From Thermomicrobiales bacterium (GTDB lineage: Bacteria; Chloroflexota; Chloroflexia; Thermomicrobiales; CFX8): DNA of 64,000 nucleotides. The stretch's first letter is position 1. Each line of letters opens with the position of its first letter. Below the pieces are notes generated by a model, which was not told the origin of the DNA, made no database searches, and worked only from the letters and a program-made list of their open reading frames with translations. Location: contig JBAOIG010000003.1 of assembly GCA_037045155.1 (NCBI GenBank), positions 868,001 through 932,000 of the forward strand, in the 5' to 3' direction. The position numbers and the translations under genes are program-made. Positions 9,745 to 17,337 of the stretch are shown here, piece after piece.

Positions 9745-9772
9745 GCACCCGCGGGCGGTCGCCCGCGGGTGC
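9745..9772 (+). terminator. Terminator after the M42 gene
   Basis: GCACCCGCGGGC and GCCCGCGGGTGC form a perfect 12-bp stem with a GGTC loop, 27 bases after the stop codon. It is followed by tgtcggtt, so the U-tract is weak. Confidence 0.7.
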
Positions 9773-9824
9773 TGTCGGTTCCCAGGCAAATCACCGGGCC
9801 GGCCGGGTTCGTCATGACCCGACC

Positions 9825-9853
9825 TTGTCACTACCAGGCAGCGACGCTATAGT
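9825..9853 (+). promoter_or_regulatory. Promoter of the tyrosine recombinase gene
   Basis: TTGTCA (9825-9830) and TATAGT (9848-9853) are 17 bases apart. The predicted transcription start (about 9860) falls on a first ATG, so either the mRNA is leaderless or translation begins at 9899. The palindrome TGTACGTACA (9861-9870) overlaps the initiation region. Confidence 0.7.
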
Positions 9854-9898
9854 ATCTATATGTACGTACACTCTGAACAAACCCAGGACAGCGAACAG

Positions 9899-10891
9899 AT
9901 GACGATCGTTGACGCGCACCGGCGATTCATCGACGAGGATCTGCGCCTGTCGCCCCGTTCTCGGCGTACGTACGACTATTCGCTCCGGCGATTCCTCGAC
10001 GTGATCATCCGGGATTTCGGGCTCGATCCGGCGACCGCGCCGGTGACCGATCTGACGATCGAGCATGTCACCGCGTTCGTGGCGTCCGAGATGCCCCGCG
10101 ATCTTCGGACTCCCGAGGAGGTCTCGAGGATGCGCACGGTTCAAACGCAGTTAGCTGCGGTGCGCAAGTGGTACGCCTACCTCGCCGCCTACGACTTCCA
10201 CCCGGATCTGCCAAACGACAAGTTGCGGACGAGGGTCCGTGCGATGATGCCGCGGTTTACTCCACCCCCGCCGGATATTCATCTCGACGACATCAAATGC
10301 ATCGTGGACTACACGCTGAATCGGCCACACGAGACGCGGCCCCATCTGGAGCTTCGCCGCCTCAAGGTGCGGGCGATGATCCTGTTTCTCTACCGCACCG
10401 GCGTCCGGGTCTCGGAGTTCTGTGCCCTCCGGCGCCGCGACATCGACCTCGAGCGCGGGGAGGCATCGATCTATCGGGCGAAGGGTGGGAAAAGCCGGAC
10501 GGTTCTGTTCGACGCGGCGACCGCCGAGGCGCTTGTCTCGTACTGGACAGCCCGCGGCGACCAGGGGCGAGGAACGGGCGCCTTTCCTGCCTTCTCCGGA
10601 CGTGACAAACTTGGAGAACCGGGGCGCAACATCGCGCCCCGCACCGTCGAGCATATCGTCGCCGAACTAAGCACAGCAGCCGGAGTCGAGACGGAGATCA
10701 CACCCCACTCGTTTCGACATGGCCTGGCGTCCGAGCTCGTTCGCCGGCGCGTCCGTGAATCAACTGTGCAGACGCTCCTGGGCCACGCGTCCCCGGCGAC
10801 CACGAGGATCTATGTTCATAAGACCGCGCAGGAAGTTGCAGACGAATATCAGGATGCGTTCGGCCAGTACCGCAAACCGGCCGGCGCGTAG
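9899..10891 (+). CDS. Tyrosine recombinase (XerC/XerD-like)
   Basis: The N-terminal SAM-like core-binding domain (FIDEDLRLSPRSRRTYDYSLRRF) is followed by the catalytic domain, with the first Arg in YRTGVRVSE, Lys in AKGGKSRT, HSFRH (H-x-x-R), LGHASPATT and the nucleophile in TRIYVH. The set is complete, so it should be active. It may be a chromosome dimer resolution enzyme or a stand-alone recombinase; it is not next to the prophage ends. I prefer ATG 9899, with AGGA 10 bases upstream. ATG 9860 would sit on the transcription start. Confidence 0.88.
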   Translation: MTIVDAHRRFIDEDLRLSPRSRRTYDYSLRRFLDVIIRDFGLDPATAPVTDLTIEHVTAFVASEMPRDLRTPEEVSRMRTVQTQLAAVRKWYAYLAAYDFHPDLPNDKLRTRVRAMMPRFTPPPPDIHLDDIKCIVDYTLNRPHETRPHLELRRLKVRAMILFLYRTGVRVSEFCALRRRDIDLERGEASIYRAKGGKSRTVLFDAATAEALVSYWTARGDQGRGTGAFPAFSGRDKLGEPGRNIAPRTVEHIVAELSTAAGVETEITPHSFRHGLASELVRRRVRESTVQTLLGHASPATTRIYVHKTAQEVADEYQDAFGQYRKPAGA

Positions 10892-12149
10892 CGTCGCGGT
10901 CCTCTTCGCCACACTGCTACTTCTCTCTGGTTGCGCCGCGCCACGCGTCATACGCGAGACGCCAACCACCATCGCTCCGGAGACTCCTACGCCGGTTGCG
11001 ATTGCCAGCCCCACGCTCGCCAGCCCGACCGTGTCGCCGACGACAGATGCCAGGAGCTACACCGTCGATCGAGTGGCGCTGGCAACCCGCGTCGACGCCA
11101 ACGGGGCGCCGATTGTCGAGACGACCGTCGTCTCCGAGACGGCGCGGCAGATCTTCCTGTGCGTCCACGTCCTCGGCATCTGGCCAGGAGCGCCATTTCG
11201 CGCCTACTGGATTGAGAACGACCAGGTAATCGGCCAGAGCGACGCACTGGCGATCGAGACGCAGGGCCGACCCACCTGGGTCGCGCTCGAATATCGACCG
11301 CCGTTTGCGCTCAAACCGGACGCGGACTACGCGGTCGAGCTGCTAATTGACAATCAGAAGATCAATCGGTTTGTCTTCCGGGCCGGCAAGGGAGATCCGG
11401 CCAAGGCGGTGGCGGAGGCGGCGTTCGCGACGGGATTCAATACTTCGGGGAAGCCCACCGGCGTGCGCACAAGCTTTCCTGCCGACGCAACGGAGTTGAT
11501 CTTCCGAGCGCGAGTATCCAACATGGTCGATCCCACTGGCTGGATCTTTACCACGCTCTGGTATCGCGACGACGTTCTGGTAGCGCAGCTCGGTCCAGAC
11601 GAAACGGACAACGGCCGACTGCTTTCGTTCACGCTACGCCCCGGCGGCGATTTTCCGCCCGGCCCATACGCTGTGGCGTTATTGCTAAATGGCATCGAAG
11701 CGCGCATCGTGCCGTTTGAGATTACGTCGGCTTCGAACGTGCCGGCCGACGATACAGCTGGCACACCGTCTACGCCGGCGAGCAGCAATGCGCGGGTCAC
11801 CAGAGCCGTGCTGACCGATCGAGTCGATTCACAATCGAACGCGCCCGAGGGTGACGAGATTACCGTCTGGAACGCGGTCGGCCGGACGACCGCGGATCTC
11901 TGGCTGGCAGTCGCGGTAACCCGGCTGACGCGCGACGACATCGTCGAGATCCGCGTGAACCAGACCGGGACGCTCTACGCCAACCAGCGACTTCCGCGCC
12001 AGGCAGTCGCGTCGGGCTGGGTCTCCGCGCCGATCAGCCTCAGCGTGCCGTCAGTGCCAGATGGTCCGGTCGAGTACACGCTCACCGTGCTGTTGAATGG
12101 CAATCGGACGCAGACAGTTACCGTCCTGGTCGTTCCCGTCACTCGCTAG
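10854..12149 (+). CDS. Lipoprotein with three diverged beta-rich repeats
   Basis: A signal peptide with lipobox LLSGC (Cys27) and a Thr/Pro-rich linker precede three modules of roughly 105 residues. Each opens with a phrase like VDRVALATRVD, AAFATGFNTSG or VTRAVLTDRVD and closes with a strand ending before FVFRAG, VPFEI or VTVLVVP. The fold looks like tandem beta-sandwiches, so an extracellular binding or structural role is plausible. No family is recognised. The gene overlaps the recombinase end by 38 bases, and its 3' end overlaps the convergent gene by 11 bases. ATG 10854 is chosen because it places the signal peptide correctly. Confidence 0.75.
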   Translation: MRSASTANRPARSVAVLFATLLLLSGCAAPRVIRETPTTIAPETPTPVAIASPTLASPTVSPTTDARSYTVDRVALATRVDANGAPIVETTVVSETARQIFLCVHVLGIWPGAPFRAYWIENDQVIGQSDALAIETQGRPTWVALEYRPPFALKPDADYAVELLIDNQKINRFVFRAGKGDPAKAVAEAAFATGFNTSGKPTGVRTSFPADATELIFRARVSNMVDPTGWIFTTLWYRDDVLVAQLGPDETDNGRLLSFTLRPGGDFPPGPYAVALLLNGIEARIVPFEITSASNVPADDTAGTPSTPASSNARVTRAVLTDRVDSQSNAPEGDEITVWNAVGRTTADLWLAVAVTRLTRDDIVEIRVNQTGTLYANQRLPRQAVASGWVSAPISLSVPSVPDGPVEYTLTVLLNGNRTQTVTVLVVPVTR

Positions 12150-12588
12150 TCTCGGCGTCGCCATCCTGGCTTGGCGAGTTCAGCGCATAACGCTCGACGA
12201 GCACCGGCATCTCACGATGGAACTGGCTGTTCGCGACAACCCGCGTAACGCCAGCCATTTTCGCCGCGCGAAGCGTCTCGACCTCTTTGTGTGGCCCAAA
12301 GACGAGCACCGGGATGCCCGAAGCAGCGATCTGCCCGATGCGCTCCCAACTCTCGCCTGTGTCCACGGCCGTGCCATCGACTACGACGAGCCGGACATCG
12401 CCGCTCGCCAGACCATCGGATACCTCTCCGATAGAGCGCGTGAGGACGGCGTTGTACCCGAGTCGTCGCAAGGTAACGCGGATATTGACCGAGAAGAACA
12501 GATCGCTGAACAACACAATGACCGTGCCGCGCTCTGTCGGCGGAGAGGGCGGTCGGGCTTCGCTCGTCACCGGGGCAGCTCCAGTCAC
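12139..12588 (-). CDS. Degenerate response-regulator receiver-like protein
   Basis: The 149 residues resemble a CheY fold: VIVLFSD (strand 1), RLVVVDGT with D71 at the phospho-acceptor position, GIPVLVFG (strand 4) and GVTRVVANSQF (strand 5). The acidic pocket and the conserved lysine are incomplete, so phosphorylation is doubtful. It starts at GTG 12588, three bases after the URO-D gene stop, implying translational coupling. The partner and role are unknown. Confidence 0.6.
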   Translation of the reverse strand: MTGAAPVTSEARPPSPPTERGTVIVLFSDLFFSVNIRVTLRRLGYNAVLTRSIGEVSDGLASGDVRLVVVDGTAVDTGESWERIGQIAASGIPVLVFGPHKEVETLRAAKMAGVTRVVANSQFHREMPVLVERYALNSPSQDGDAETSE

Positions 12589-12591
12589 CGA

Positions 12592-13560
12592 TCAGTCGGC
12601 CGGCAGTTCCAGCTCGTCGACCAGATCCCGGGCGGCGTGGAGCCACTGAGGATCGGTGTCGTCCGGGACCGAGCAGCCGTTCGCAAGGATGAGCTTCCGC
12701 CCGCCTGTCTGCCGGATCGCATCCTCGGCCTCGGAGCGGATCTCGGCGTCGGGTCCATTCGACAACGCGCCGAACTCGTGCCAGCCGCCCATCAGGCAGA
12801 GGTCCGTCTTTGCGCGCGCGTCCGCGAGGCTCGGGCCGGCCAGACGATCGGACCACGACAACACCTGAACCGGGTAGTCAAGCACGTCATCGAAGAACAG
12901 ATCGCGGTCACCGTGGACATGGACGATATTGAGCCAGCTATCGCGCGCGCCCTGGAGAGCCAGCAGGTCGTACGGCCGCCCGAGCTCACGGTATTCTGCG
13001 GCGCTCATGACGGAACTGGCGCATCCCTGGAGAGCGAAGAAGACACCGTCGGCGCCGGAGTCGATGCAGTCCTGGATATGAGCTCGCAGGTTCTCGGCGA
13101 TCGTGGCCAACGCTTCGTGGACGGCGCTGGGATTCGTGCGAGCATGCTCGAGGAACAGATCGTACGACTCGGCGAAGTGAAGCGCCTCACAGAGCGGTGA
13201 AAACACCGTCATCACAATCGGCGTCTCGTAACCGACGGCGTCGCGCAGTGCCTGGATGGCAACTGCCCGTTGGTGGAAGAAGCGCGATCGAACGATCTCG
13301 ATCGGCTCGATCAGCCGCCAGTCCTCAGGTGTACGGACACTACGGCGGGGAAATGGATAGGGCAGATCCGGCATGATCTTCAGGATATCCAGATCGAACT
13401 CGGCCTCGAAGAACTCGAGCGTTGCCTCCGCCATGCGGCGGCCGGAGCCCCCTGGCTTGAAGTGATGCCAGAAGCAGACGGGGATGCGATCGACCTCCTC
13501 GCCCATCACCGCGGCCATCACCCGTTCCGTCTTGGTCATCTCGTCCATCATCATCGCCAT
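12592..13560 (-). CDS. Uroporphyrinogen decarboxylase (URO-D) superfamily protein
   Basis: The 322-residue protein shows URO-D/cobalamin methyltransferase-type features: MTKTERVMAAVMGEEVDRIPVCFW at the N terminus, DGVFFALQG, NIVHVHGD and the C-terminal LILANGCSVPDDT. It is not a clear HemE, so a methyltransferase-like or other URO-D activity is more likely. The start MAMMMDEM coincides exactly with the prophage attachment core. Integration has replaced the original upstream DNA with the 3' end of the integrase gene, whose AGGGAG now lies 9 bases before the ATG. Confidence 0.8.
   Translation of the reverse strand: MAMMMDEMTKTERVMAAVMGEEVDRIPVCFWHHFKPGGSGRRMAEATLEFFEAEFDLDILKIMPDLPYPFPRRSVRTPEDWRLIEPIEIVRSRFFHQRAVAIQALRDAVGYETPIVMTVFSPLCEALHFAESYDLFLEHARTNPSAVHEALATIAENLRAHIQDCIDSGADGVFFALQGCASSVMSAAEYRELGRPYDLLALQGARDSWLNIVHVHGDRDLFFDDVLDYPVQVLSWSDRLAGPSLADARAKTDLCLMGGWHEFGALSNGPDAEIRSEAEDAIRQTGGRKLILANGCSVPDDTDPQWLHAARDLVDELELPAD
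13543..13560. repeat. attL core, 18-bp direct repeat
   Basis: GTCCATCATCATCGCCAT is repeated exactly at 47499-47516. It covers the start codon and next five codons of the URO-D gene (minus strand). Flanking bases differ on both sides, so the shared core is exactly 18 bp. Confidence 0.85.
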
Positions 13561-14139
13561 CTACTCTATCTCCCTGTCTGATGGGCTAAGAAGCCCGATG
13601 TTATGCCCAGATGGAACAGTGGATGGAACACGTCGTCCACTCGCGGCATCCAGCTGGTCGCTGGCAGCGCGCTGTTCGGCGGTCGCCGGCCAGACGTAGA
13701 CGTCCAGTGTATACGCGACGGAGGCATGCCCGAGCCGCGCGCTGATCGTCGACGGCGGCACCTTCAGCCGCGCCAGCCAGGTCGCGCCCGTGTGCCGCAG
13801 GCCGTGAGGCGTCAGGTGCGTCACGCCGGCGGCGTCGCAGAGATGGAGCAGGTGACGCCTGATCGTGTTATGGCTGGCCATGCCGCCGGTGCGGGATGTG
13901 ACGACCAGCTGGCGTGCGTTCCACCCTGGCGCCATCAGGCGGGCGATCGCATCCTGGCGGCGCCGGTGGTCGCGCAGCGCGTCGACGCATGTCGCTGGCA
14001 GCTCGATGGGGCGCCGGCTGGCGCCCGACTTCGGCGCGACGCCGATCGTTTGCCGGCCATCGGCGTCCTCGGTGCGAGTACGCTCGACGCGAACGACACC
14101 GGCGTCGAGGTCCACGTCCGACCATGCCAGGCCGATCAC
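13561..14139 (-). CDS. Integrase, catalytic C-terminal part (frameshifted)
   Basis: This 192-residue piece carries the tyrosine recombinase catalytic domain: IGLAWSDVDLDAG, HLTPHGLRHTGATWL (H-x-x-R), RLGHASVAYT and the Tyr nucleophile in LDVYVW. The upstream N-terminal piece is one frame away. A one-base deficit in the C/G run at about 14144-14148 breaks the reading at the catalytic LR-GE motif. The two pieces overlap as GTGA, so reinitiation could in principle make two polypeptides. The stop codon at 13561-13563 abuts the att core and the ATG of the URO-D gene. Confidence 0.85.
   Translation of the reverse strand: MIGLAWSDVDLDAGVVRVERTRTEDADGRQTIGVAPKSGASRRPIELPATCVDALRDHRRRQDAIARLMAPGWNARQLVVTSRTGGMASHNTIRRHLLHLCDAAGVTHLTPHGLRHTGATWLARLKVPPSTISARLGHASVAYTLDVYVWPATAEQRAASDQLDAASGRRVPSTVPSGHNIGLLSPSDREIE
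13611..13630 (+). repeat. Candidate left arm-type integrase sites
   Basis: ATGGAACA occurs at 13611-13618 and 13623-13630, 51-70 bases inside attL. The same octamer flanks attR at 47364-47371 and, inverted, at 47395-47402. Paired short repeats at both att sites are typical of arm-type or excisionase sites. Binding is inferred. Confidence 0.45.
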
Positions 14140-14789
14140 CTCGCCGGGCGCAGCTGCGCGAGTAGCATCAGCAGCCAGGCCGCGCCGAAGCGCTCGTCTG
14201 CATCGATCGCGACCAACGCGCGCGCGATCTCGTCATCCGTCCAGGTGCGTGGTGGTGTGCGCTCGACTGGTGGTGTCTCGACGGCCAACGCCGGGTTGTG
14301 CGTCATCCGGCGGGCGCGCACTTCAGCCGACAGGGCGGACGACAGCAGCGCGCGCGCCTGGCCGATCGTGCCGGCAGAGAGGCCGGCCTGTTTCGTCCGG
14401 CTGTTCGGCGCTCGCTCCAGTGACGATATCCAGCGGTCGATCGTCCGATCGTCCAGCCGATCGAGGCGGACATCGCCGAGGTAGGGCGTGATGTAGAGCC
14501 GCGCAGTCGTCTCCCATCGGTGGCGGCTGGATACGCGAGCGCGGCGCCGGCCGCCGATCCAGTCGGCGACGGCGTCGGCGACCGTGCGGCCATCGCGACG
14601 AGTCTGGACGCCGTCCAGCAGCTGAGCCTGGCGGCGTGTGCGAGCGTCATGGGCGGCACGAGCGGTTGTGAACGCGCCGCGCACCTCCCAGGGGCGCTTG
14701 CCGGTGGCGGCATCGAGCGGCAGGCGGAGCTTGTAGCACCACGTCTCGGAGCCGGTCCGATAGACGCCTGGGTACTGTGCGCGAGCCAT
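14136..14789 (-). CDS. Integrase, N-terminal DNA-binding part (frameshifted)
   Basis: This 217-residue piece has an arm-type binding region (PGVYRTGSETWCYKLRLP...KRPWEVRG), a SAM-like core-binding domain (TVADAVADWI...YITPYLGDVRLDRL) and the start of the catalytic domain (WTDDEIARALVAI...LLMLLAQLR) before it runs out of frame. Restoring one base would give a standard integrase of about 410 residues. Its ATG overlaps the repressor stop (TGATG), so repressor and integrase are translationally coupled. Confidence 0.85.
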   Translation of the reverse strand: MARAQYPGVYRTGSETWCYKLRLPLDAATGKRPWEVRGAFTTARAAHDARTRRQAQLLDGVQTRRDGRTVADAVADWIGGRRRARVSSRHRWETTARLYITPYLGDVRLDRLDDRTIDRWISSLERAPNSRTKQAGLSAGTIGQARALLSSALSAEVRARRMTHNPALAVETPPVERTPPRTWTDDEIARALVAIDADERFGAAWLLMLLAQLRPAR

Positions 14790-15466
14790 CAGGATCGTCC
14801 GGCGCCGCGCTTGGCATCGGGCAGATGGTAGACGTAGAGCCCGATCACCTCGACGCTGACACTGCCGTCGAGCGTGGCGACAAGACGGCCGTCACCGTCG
14901 CGCAGCTCGATCGTGCCATCGGCGCGGGGCATCCAGCGCTTCAGCGTCACTTCGGCTCCCATCCGGACCGCCACAACCTGCCCAGGTCGCGGCCGGTGCC
15001 CGGACGGATGATCGAGGATCACCGCGTCGCCGTGCAGGATGCCGATCGCCGCCAGGCAGTCTCCGGTCACGAGCAGCGCATATGGATCCCGCGCGCCGGC
15101 GATCATCTCCGCGACCACGTGGATGGCTGGCATGTCGTCGAGTGGGCCGGTGAAGCGCACTGAATCGGCCGGGATGTACCCATAGACCGGCACGGCGCGC
15201 GTGGCGTCCACCTCGACGCCACGAATGGGCGCCTCTATCGCCGCTGCCGCCAGGCGCCAGAGCGGGAGACCGAGCGCGATCGCGATCGGCTCCAGCTTGT
15301 CGCGGCCGGGCGCGGCGACCGTGCCGCGCTCGATCTGCGAGATATAAGTCTGCGGGATCCCGGTCCGGTCCTCGAGCTGGACCTGAGTCAGTTCGAGCTC
15401 AAGTCTCCGGCGGCGGATCAGGTCGCCCAGCATCGTCGGCTGGGGAGGGCGGCGGCTGCGGTCCAT
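14789..15466 (-). CDS. Phage repressor, XRE-S24 type with altered protease residues
   Basis: An XRE helix-turn-helix (about residues 14-70, LTQVQLEDRTGIPQTYISQIERG) is followed by a LexA/CI-like S24 domain. Where S24 proteins have GDSM, this has GDCL, so the nucleophile position holds Cys137; the general-base Lys176 (VTLKRW) is kept. The usual Ala-Gly cleavage site is replaced by IPADS (98-102). RecA-stimulated autocleavage may therefore be altered or lost. GGAG lies 7 bases before ATG 15466. It is divergent from the early operon and coupled to the integrase. Confidence 0.85.
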   Translation of the reverse strand: MDRSRRPPQPTMLGDLIRRRRLELELTQVQLEDRTGIPQTYISQIERGTVAAPGRDKLEPIAIALGLPLWRLAAAAIEAPIRGVEVDATRAVPVYGYIPADSVRFTGPLDDMPAIHVVAEMIAGARDPYALLVTGDCLAAIGILHGDAVILDHPSGHRPRPGQVVAVRMGAEVTLKRWMPRADGTIELRDGDGRLVATLDGSVSVEVIGLYVYHLPDAKRGAGRS

Positions 15467-15481
15467 GTCATGGCTCCATCA

Positions 15482-15501
15482 CTAGCGGCGCATCATCTAT
15501 C
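15482..15501 (-). promoter_or_regulatory. GATA-N12-CTAG motif, site B
   Basis: On the minus strand GATA (15501-15498) and CTAG (15485-15482) are 12 bases apart, with TG following CTAG. It lies 15 bases before the repressor start codon. Confidence 0.7.
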
Positions 15502-15538
15502 GGCTCTCATACTAGCGGCCGAATGTGCTACCCCGTAG

Positions 15539-15567
15539 TTGCGCGCAACACTAGATGGTGTTACACT
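15539..15567 (+). promoter_or_regulatory. Rightward early phage promoter with embedded operator
   Basis: TTGCGC (15539-15544) and TACACT (15562-15567) are 17 bases apart. The spacer holds the inverted repeat AACAC-TAGATG-GTGTT (15547-15562) and overlaps motif site A. Transcription should begin near 15574 and feed the ribbon-helix-helix gene at 15610. Confidence 0.75.
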
Positions 15568-15570
15568 ATC
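15551..15570 (-). promoter_or_regulatory. GATA-N12-CTAG motif, site A
   Basis: On the minus strand GATA (15570-15567) and CTAG (15554-15551) are 12 bases apart, within GATAGTGTAACACCATCTAG. It covers the -10 box and part of the spacer of the rightward early promoter, which is where a repressor would act. Confidence 0.75.
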
Positions 15571-15609
15571 GACAGGCCATCTATTGAGGATGACCGTATG
15601 GAGGGCGCG

Positions 15610-15801
15610 ATGAGCGTGACACAGGACGAGCGGCAGACGGCGCCGCCGATCAACGTCCGGCTCGACGCGGATCAGCTGGCGGCGCTGGCGCGGTTGGCGC
15701 GCCGGCGGGGCCGGTCGAGCCGGTCGGCGCTGATCCGCGAGGCGGTGGACCGGCTGATCCGTGACGAGGAGTCGGTCGAGAGTGACGAGGCGTCGTCATG
15801 A
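15610..15801 (+). CDS. Ribbon-helix-helix (CopG-like) regulator
   Basis: The 63-residue protein fits a MetJ/Arc fold: a strand INVRLDADQ, then two helices LAALARLARRRG and SRSALIREAVDRLIRD. As the first gene of the rightward operon, opposite the repressor, it is a candidate Cro- or antirepressor-like early regulator. GGAGG lies 5 bases before ATG 15610. An earlier start at 15523 would precede the promoter's -35 box. It overlaps the next gene by ATGA. Confidence 0.8.
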   Translation: MSVTQDERQTAPPINVRLDADQLAALARLARRRGRSSRSALIREAVDRLIRDEESVESDEASS

Positions 15802-16106
15802 CGGCACTTGCGGGGCTGCCGGTGCGGGTGCAGCTGGATCTGTCCGACGACGACATCCGGCGCGTGGCGGCAGCAGTCGTCGCCGAGGTGGCTGCGCTCG
15901 TGCCCGCCTGGCTGCCGGATCGCCCACTCTCGCGGGACGACGCGGCCGCGTGGCTGCGTGTATCGGCTGAGCAGCTGCGGCGATGGGAGAGATCCGGGAC
16001 GCTGGTCCCGGCACGGGCCGGGCAGATCGTCCGCTACACGCCGGCGCAGCTGGCGGCGTTCCTGGGAGGGGGTGATCGGGGGGATGCAACCGGGGCCGGT
16101 CAGTGA
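15798..16106 (+). CDS. Excisionase/MerR-like HTH protein
   Basis: The C-terminal half (about residues 42-90) reads PLSRDDAAAWLRVSAEQLRRWERSG...YTPAQLAAFL, the helix-turn-helix pattern of excisionases and MerR-type binders. The N-terminal half is helical and unrecognised. Its position beside the immunity region and the 102-residue length fit an excisionase or early regulator. Confidence 0.65.
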   Translation: MTALAGLPVRVQLDLSDDDIRRVAAAVVAEVAALVPAWLPDRPLSRDDAAAWLRVSAEQLRRWERSGTLVPARAGQIVRYTPAQLAAFLGGGDRGDATGAGQ

Positions 16107-16186
16107 TCGGCGGACAGCACGACGCGGGCGATGAGAGCGCCCGGCGTCGCGACGAGTCGTTTAGCGTGAAACAGGGGAAGCCTACC

Positions 16187-16561
16187 ATGAGTGACTATGC
16201 ACACGAGTACCGGCAATACGCAGAGTGGGAGGATGCCGACCGCGCGGCGCGCGCGATCGCAGACCGAACCGGTGCGCCAGCTGGCGTCGCCCGGACTATG
16301 TACTTCGACGGCGTCCGGACGCACGTCGGCTATGACGCGCTATCGTGGGATGCCATGCTCGATCAGCAGACGCCGGGCGAGTGGGTAACCGGGTTCCGCT
16401 GGGCGGGCGCGGAAATGTTGACGGATGACGACTACTGGCAGCGCCAGCGCGAGCTGCTGGAGCTGTTGTCAGCGCAGCAGTCCCGCGACCAGCGCGCGAT
16501 CAGCGCCGCGCTAGACAATCAGACCATCGGCGCGATGTCACGAGAGGCGGCGCGATCATGA
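16187..16561 (+). CDS. Hypothetical phage protein
   Basis: A 124-residue acidic protein rich in Trp, Tyr and Gln, with no recognised domain (HEYRQYAEWEDADRAARAI; a C-terminal helix LLELLSAQQSRDQRAI). AGGGGAAG lies 8 bases before ATG 16187. It lies in the early operon and overlaps the next gene by ATGA. Confidence 0.6.
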   Translation: MSDYAHEYRQYAEWEDADRAARAIADRTGAPAGVARTMYFDGVRTHVGYDALSWDAMLDQQTPGEWVTGFRWAGAEMLTDDDYWQRQRELLELLSAQQSRDQRAISAALDNQTIGAMSREAARS

Positions 16562-16788
16562 CGATCTACCAGGACTACAAAGTGACATACCGCGATGGGA
16601 GCACGAACGTCTTCACTGGCGATAGCCTGGCATCGGCTGCGCTTCAGGCTATCGCGCACGGCAACCCGGTCTGCTTCGAACCGATCTGCACGCGCTGCCA
16701 CGAAGCGATACGCGCCGGGACGACGTTAGAGATAGAGGCCGGTCGATACGTACATCCGGCATGCGCAGTGGAGGGCGGGCTAGCATGA
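16558..16788 (+). CDS. Small treble-clef-like zinc protein
   Basis: The 76-residue protein ends in a CxxC and HxxC arrangement (ICTRCHEAIRAG...YVHPACA), resembling a small zinc knuckle. A similar layout occurs in the early gene at 19449. The function is unknown. ATGA overlaps join it to both neighbours. Confidence 0.6.
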   Translation: MTIYQDYKVTYRDGSTNVFTGDSLASAALQAIAHGNPVCFEPICTRCHEAIRAGTTLEIEAGRYVHPACAVEGGLA

Positions 16789-17309
16789 CAGATAGGATGC
16801 GCGACGATATCCACGGGCTATCTCCGGATGAGCGGCGGCGGCTCGTTGACGACATGACTCGCGAATTTTCGCGCCGGCGTCCGAAACAGAACCCGGCGCC
16901 GATCGTGCAGCCTCGACTGACACGTGGCATCGCCTACAGCGGTCTTCTGACGGAGACCGAATACGAAATGGTGGAGTTCACGACCGGCGCGGGCGGCGTC
17001 GATATCGTCCGGTCTCTGCTGTATCGCAACCGCACCGGCGCCGAGGCGCTCGGGTTGCTTGCGCCGGATACTCCGCCCTTCGCAGTCCATCCGGCGCTGG
17101 TAGAGCGTGCAGACGTGGCGCAGGGCTGCGCACACTCGCCCGTACGCTACGATAGAGGGCAAGTGGCTATCCGTACGCCATCTGCCGACGCGGTGACGTC
17201 CCCGGGCATTCTAGGGCTCCAGGACATCTTGCGGGATTGCGCCGCGGTCGGCGCGACGTTGTACATGGCCACGATGATAGCGGTGCTGATCGCCACGATC
17301 GCCGCCTGA
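16785..17309 (+). CDS. Hypothetical phage protein with C-terminal membrane segment
   Basis: The 174-residue protein has a charged N terminus (LSPDERRRLVDDMTREF), a middle of unknown fold, and a hydrophobic C-terminal segment (LYMATMIAVLIATIA) that could anchor it in the membrane. No family is recognised. ATG 16785 overlaps the previous stop. A near-match of the dispersed motif (GATA-N12-CTAT, 17151-17170) lies inside the gene. Confidence 0.55.
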   Translation: MTDRMRDDIHGLSPDERRRLVDDMTREFSRRRPKQNPAPIVQPRLTRGIAYSGLLTETEYEMVEFTTGAGGVDIVRSLLYRNRTGAEALGLLAPDTPPFAVHPALVERADVAQGCAHSPVRYDRGQVAIRTPSADAVTSPGILGLQDILRDCAAVGATLYMATMIAVLIATIAA

Positions 17310-17337
17310 GTGCGGATGCTGAAGGAGCACACGAGAC

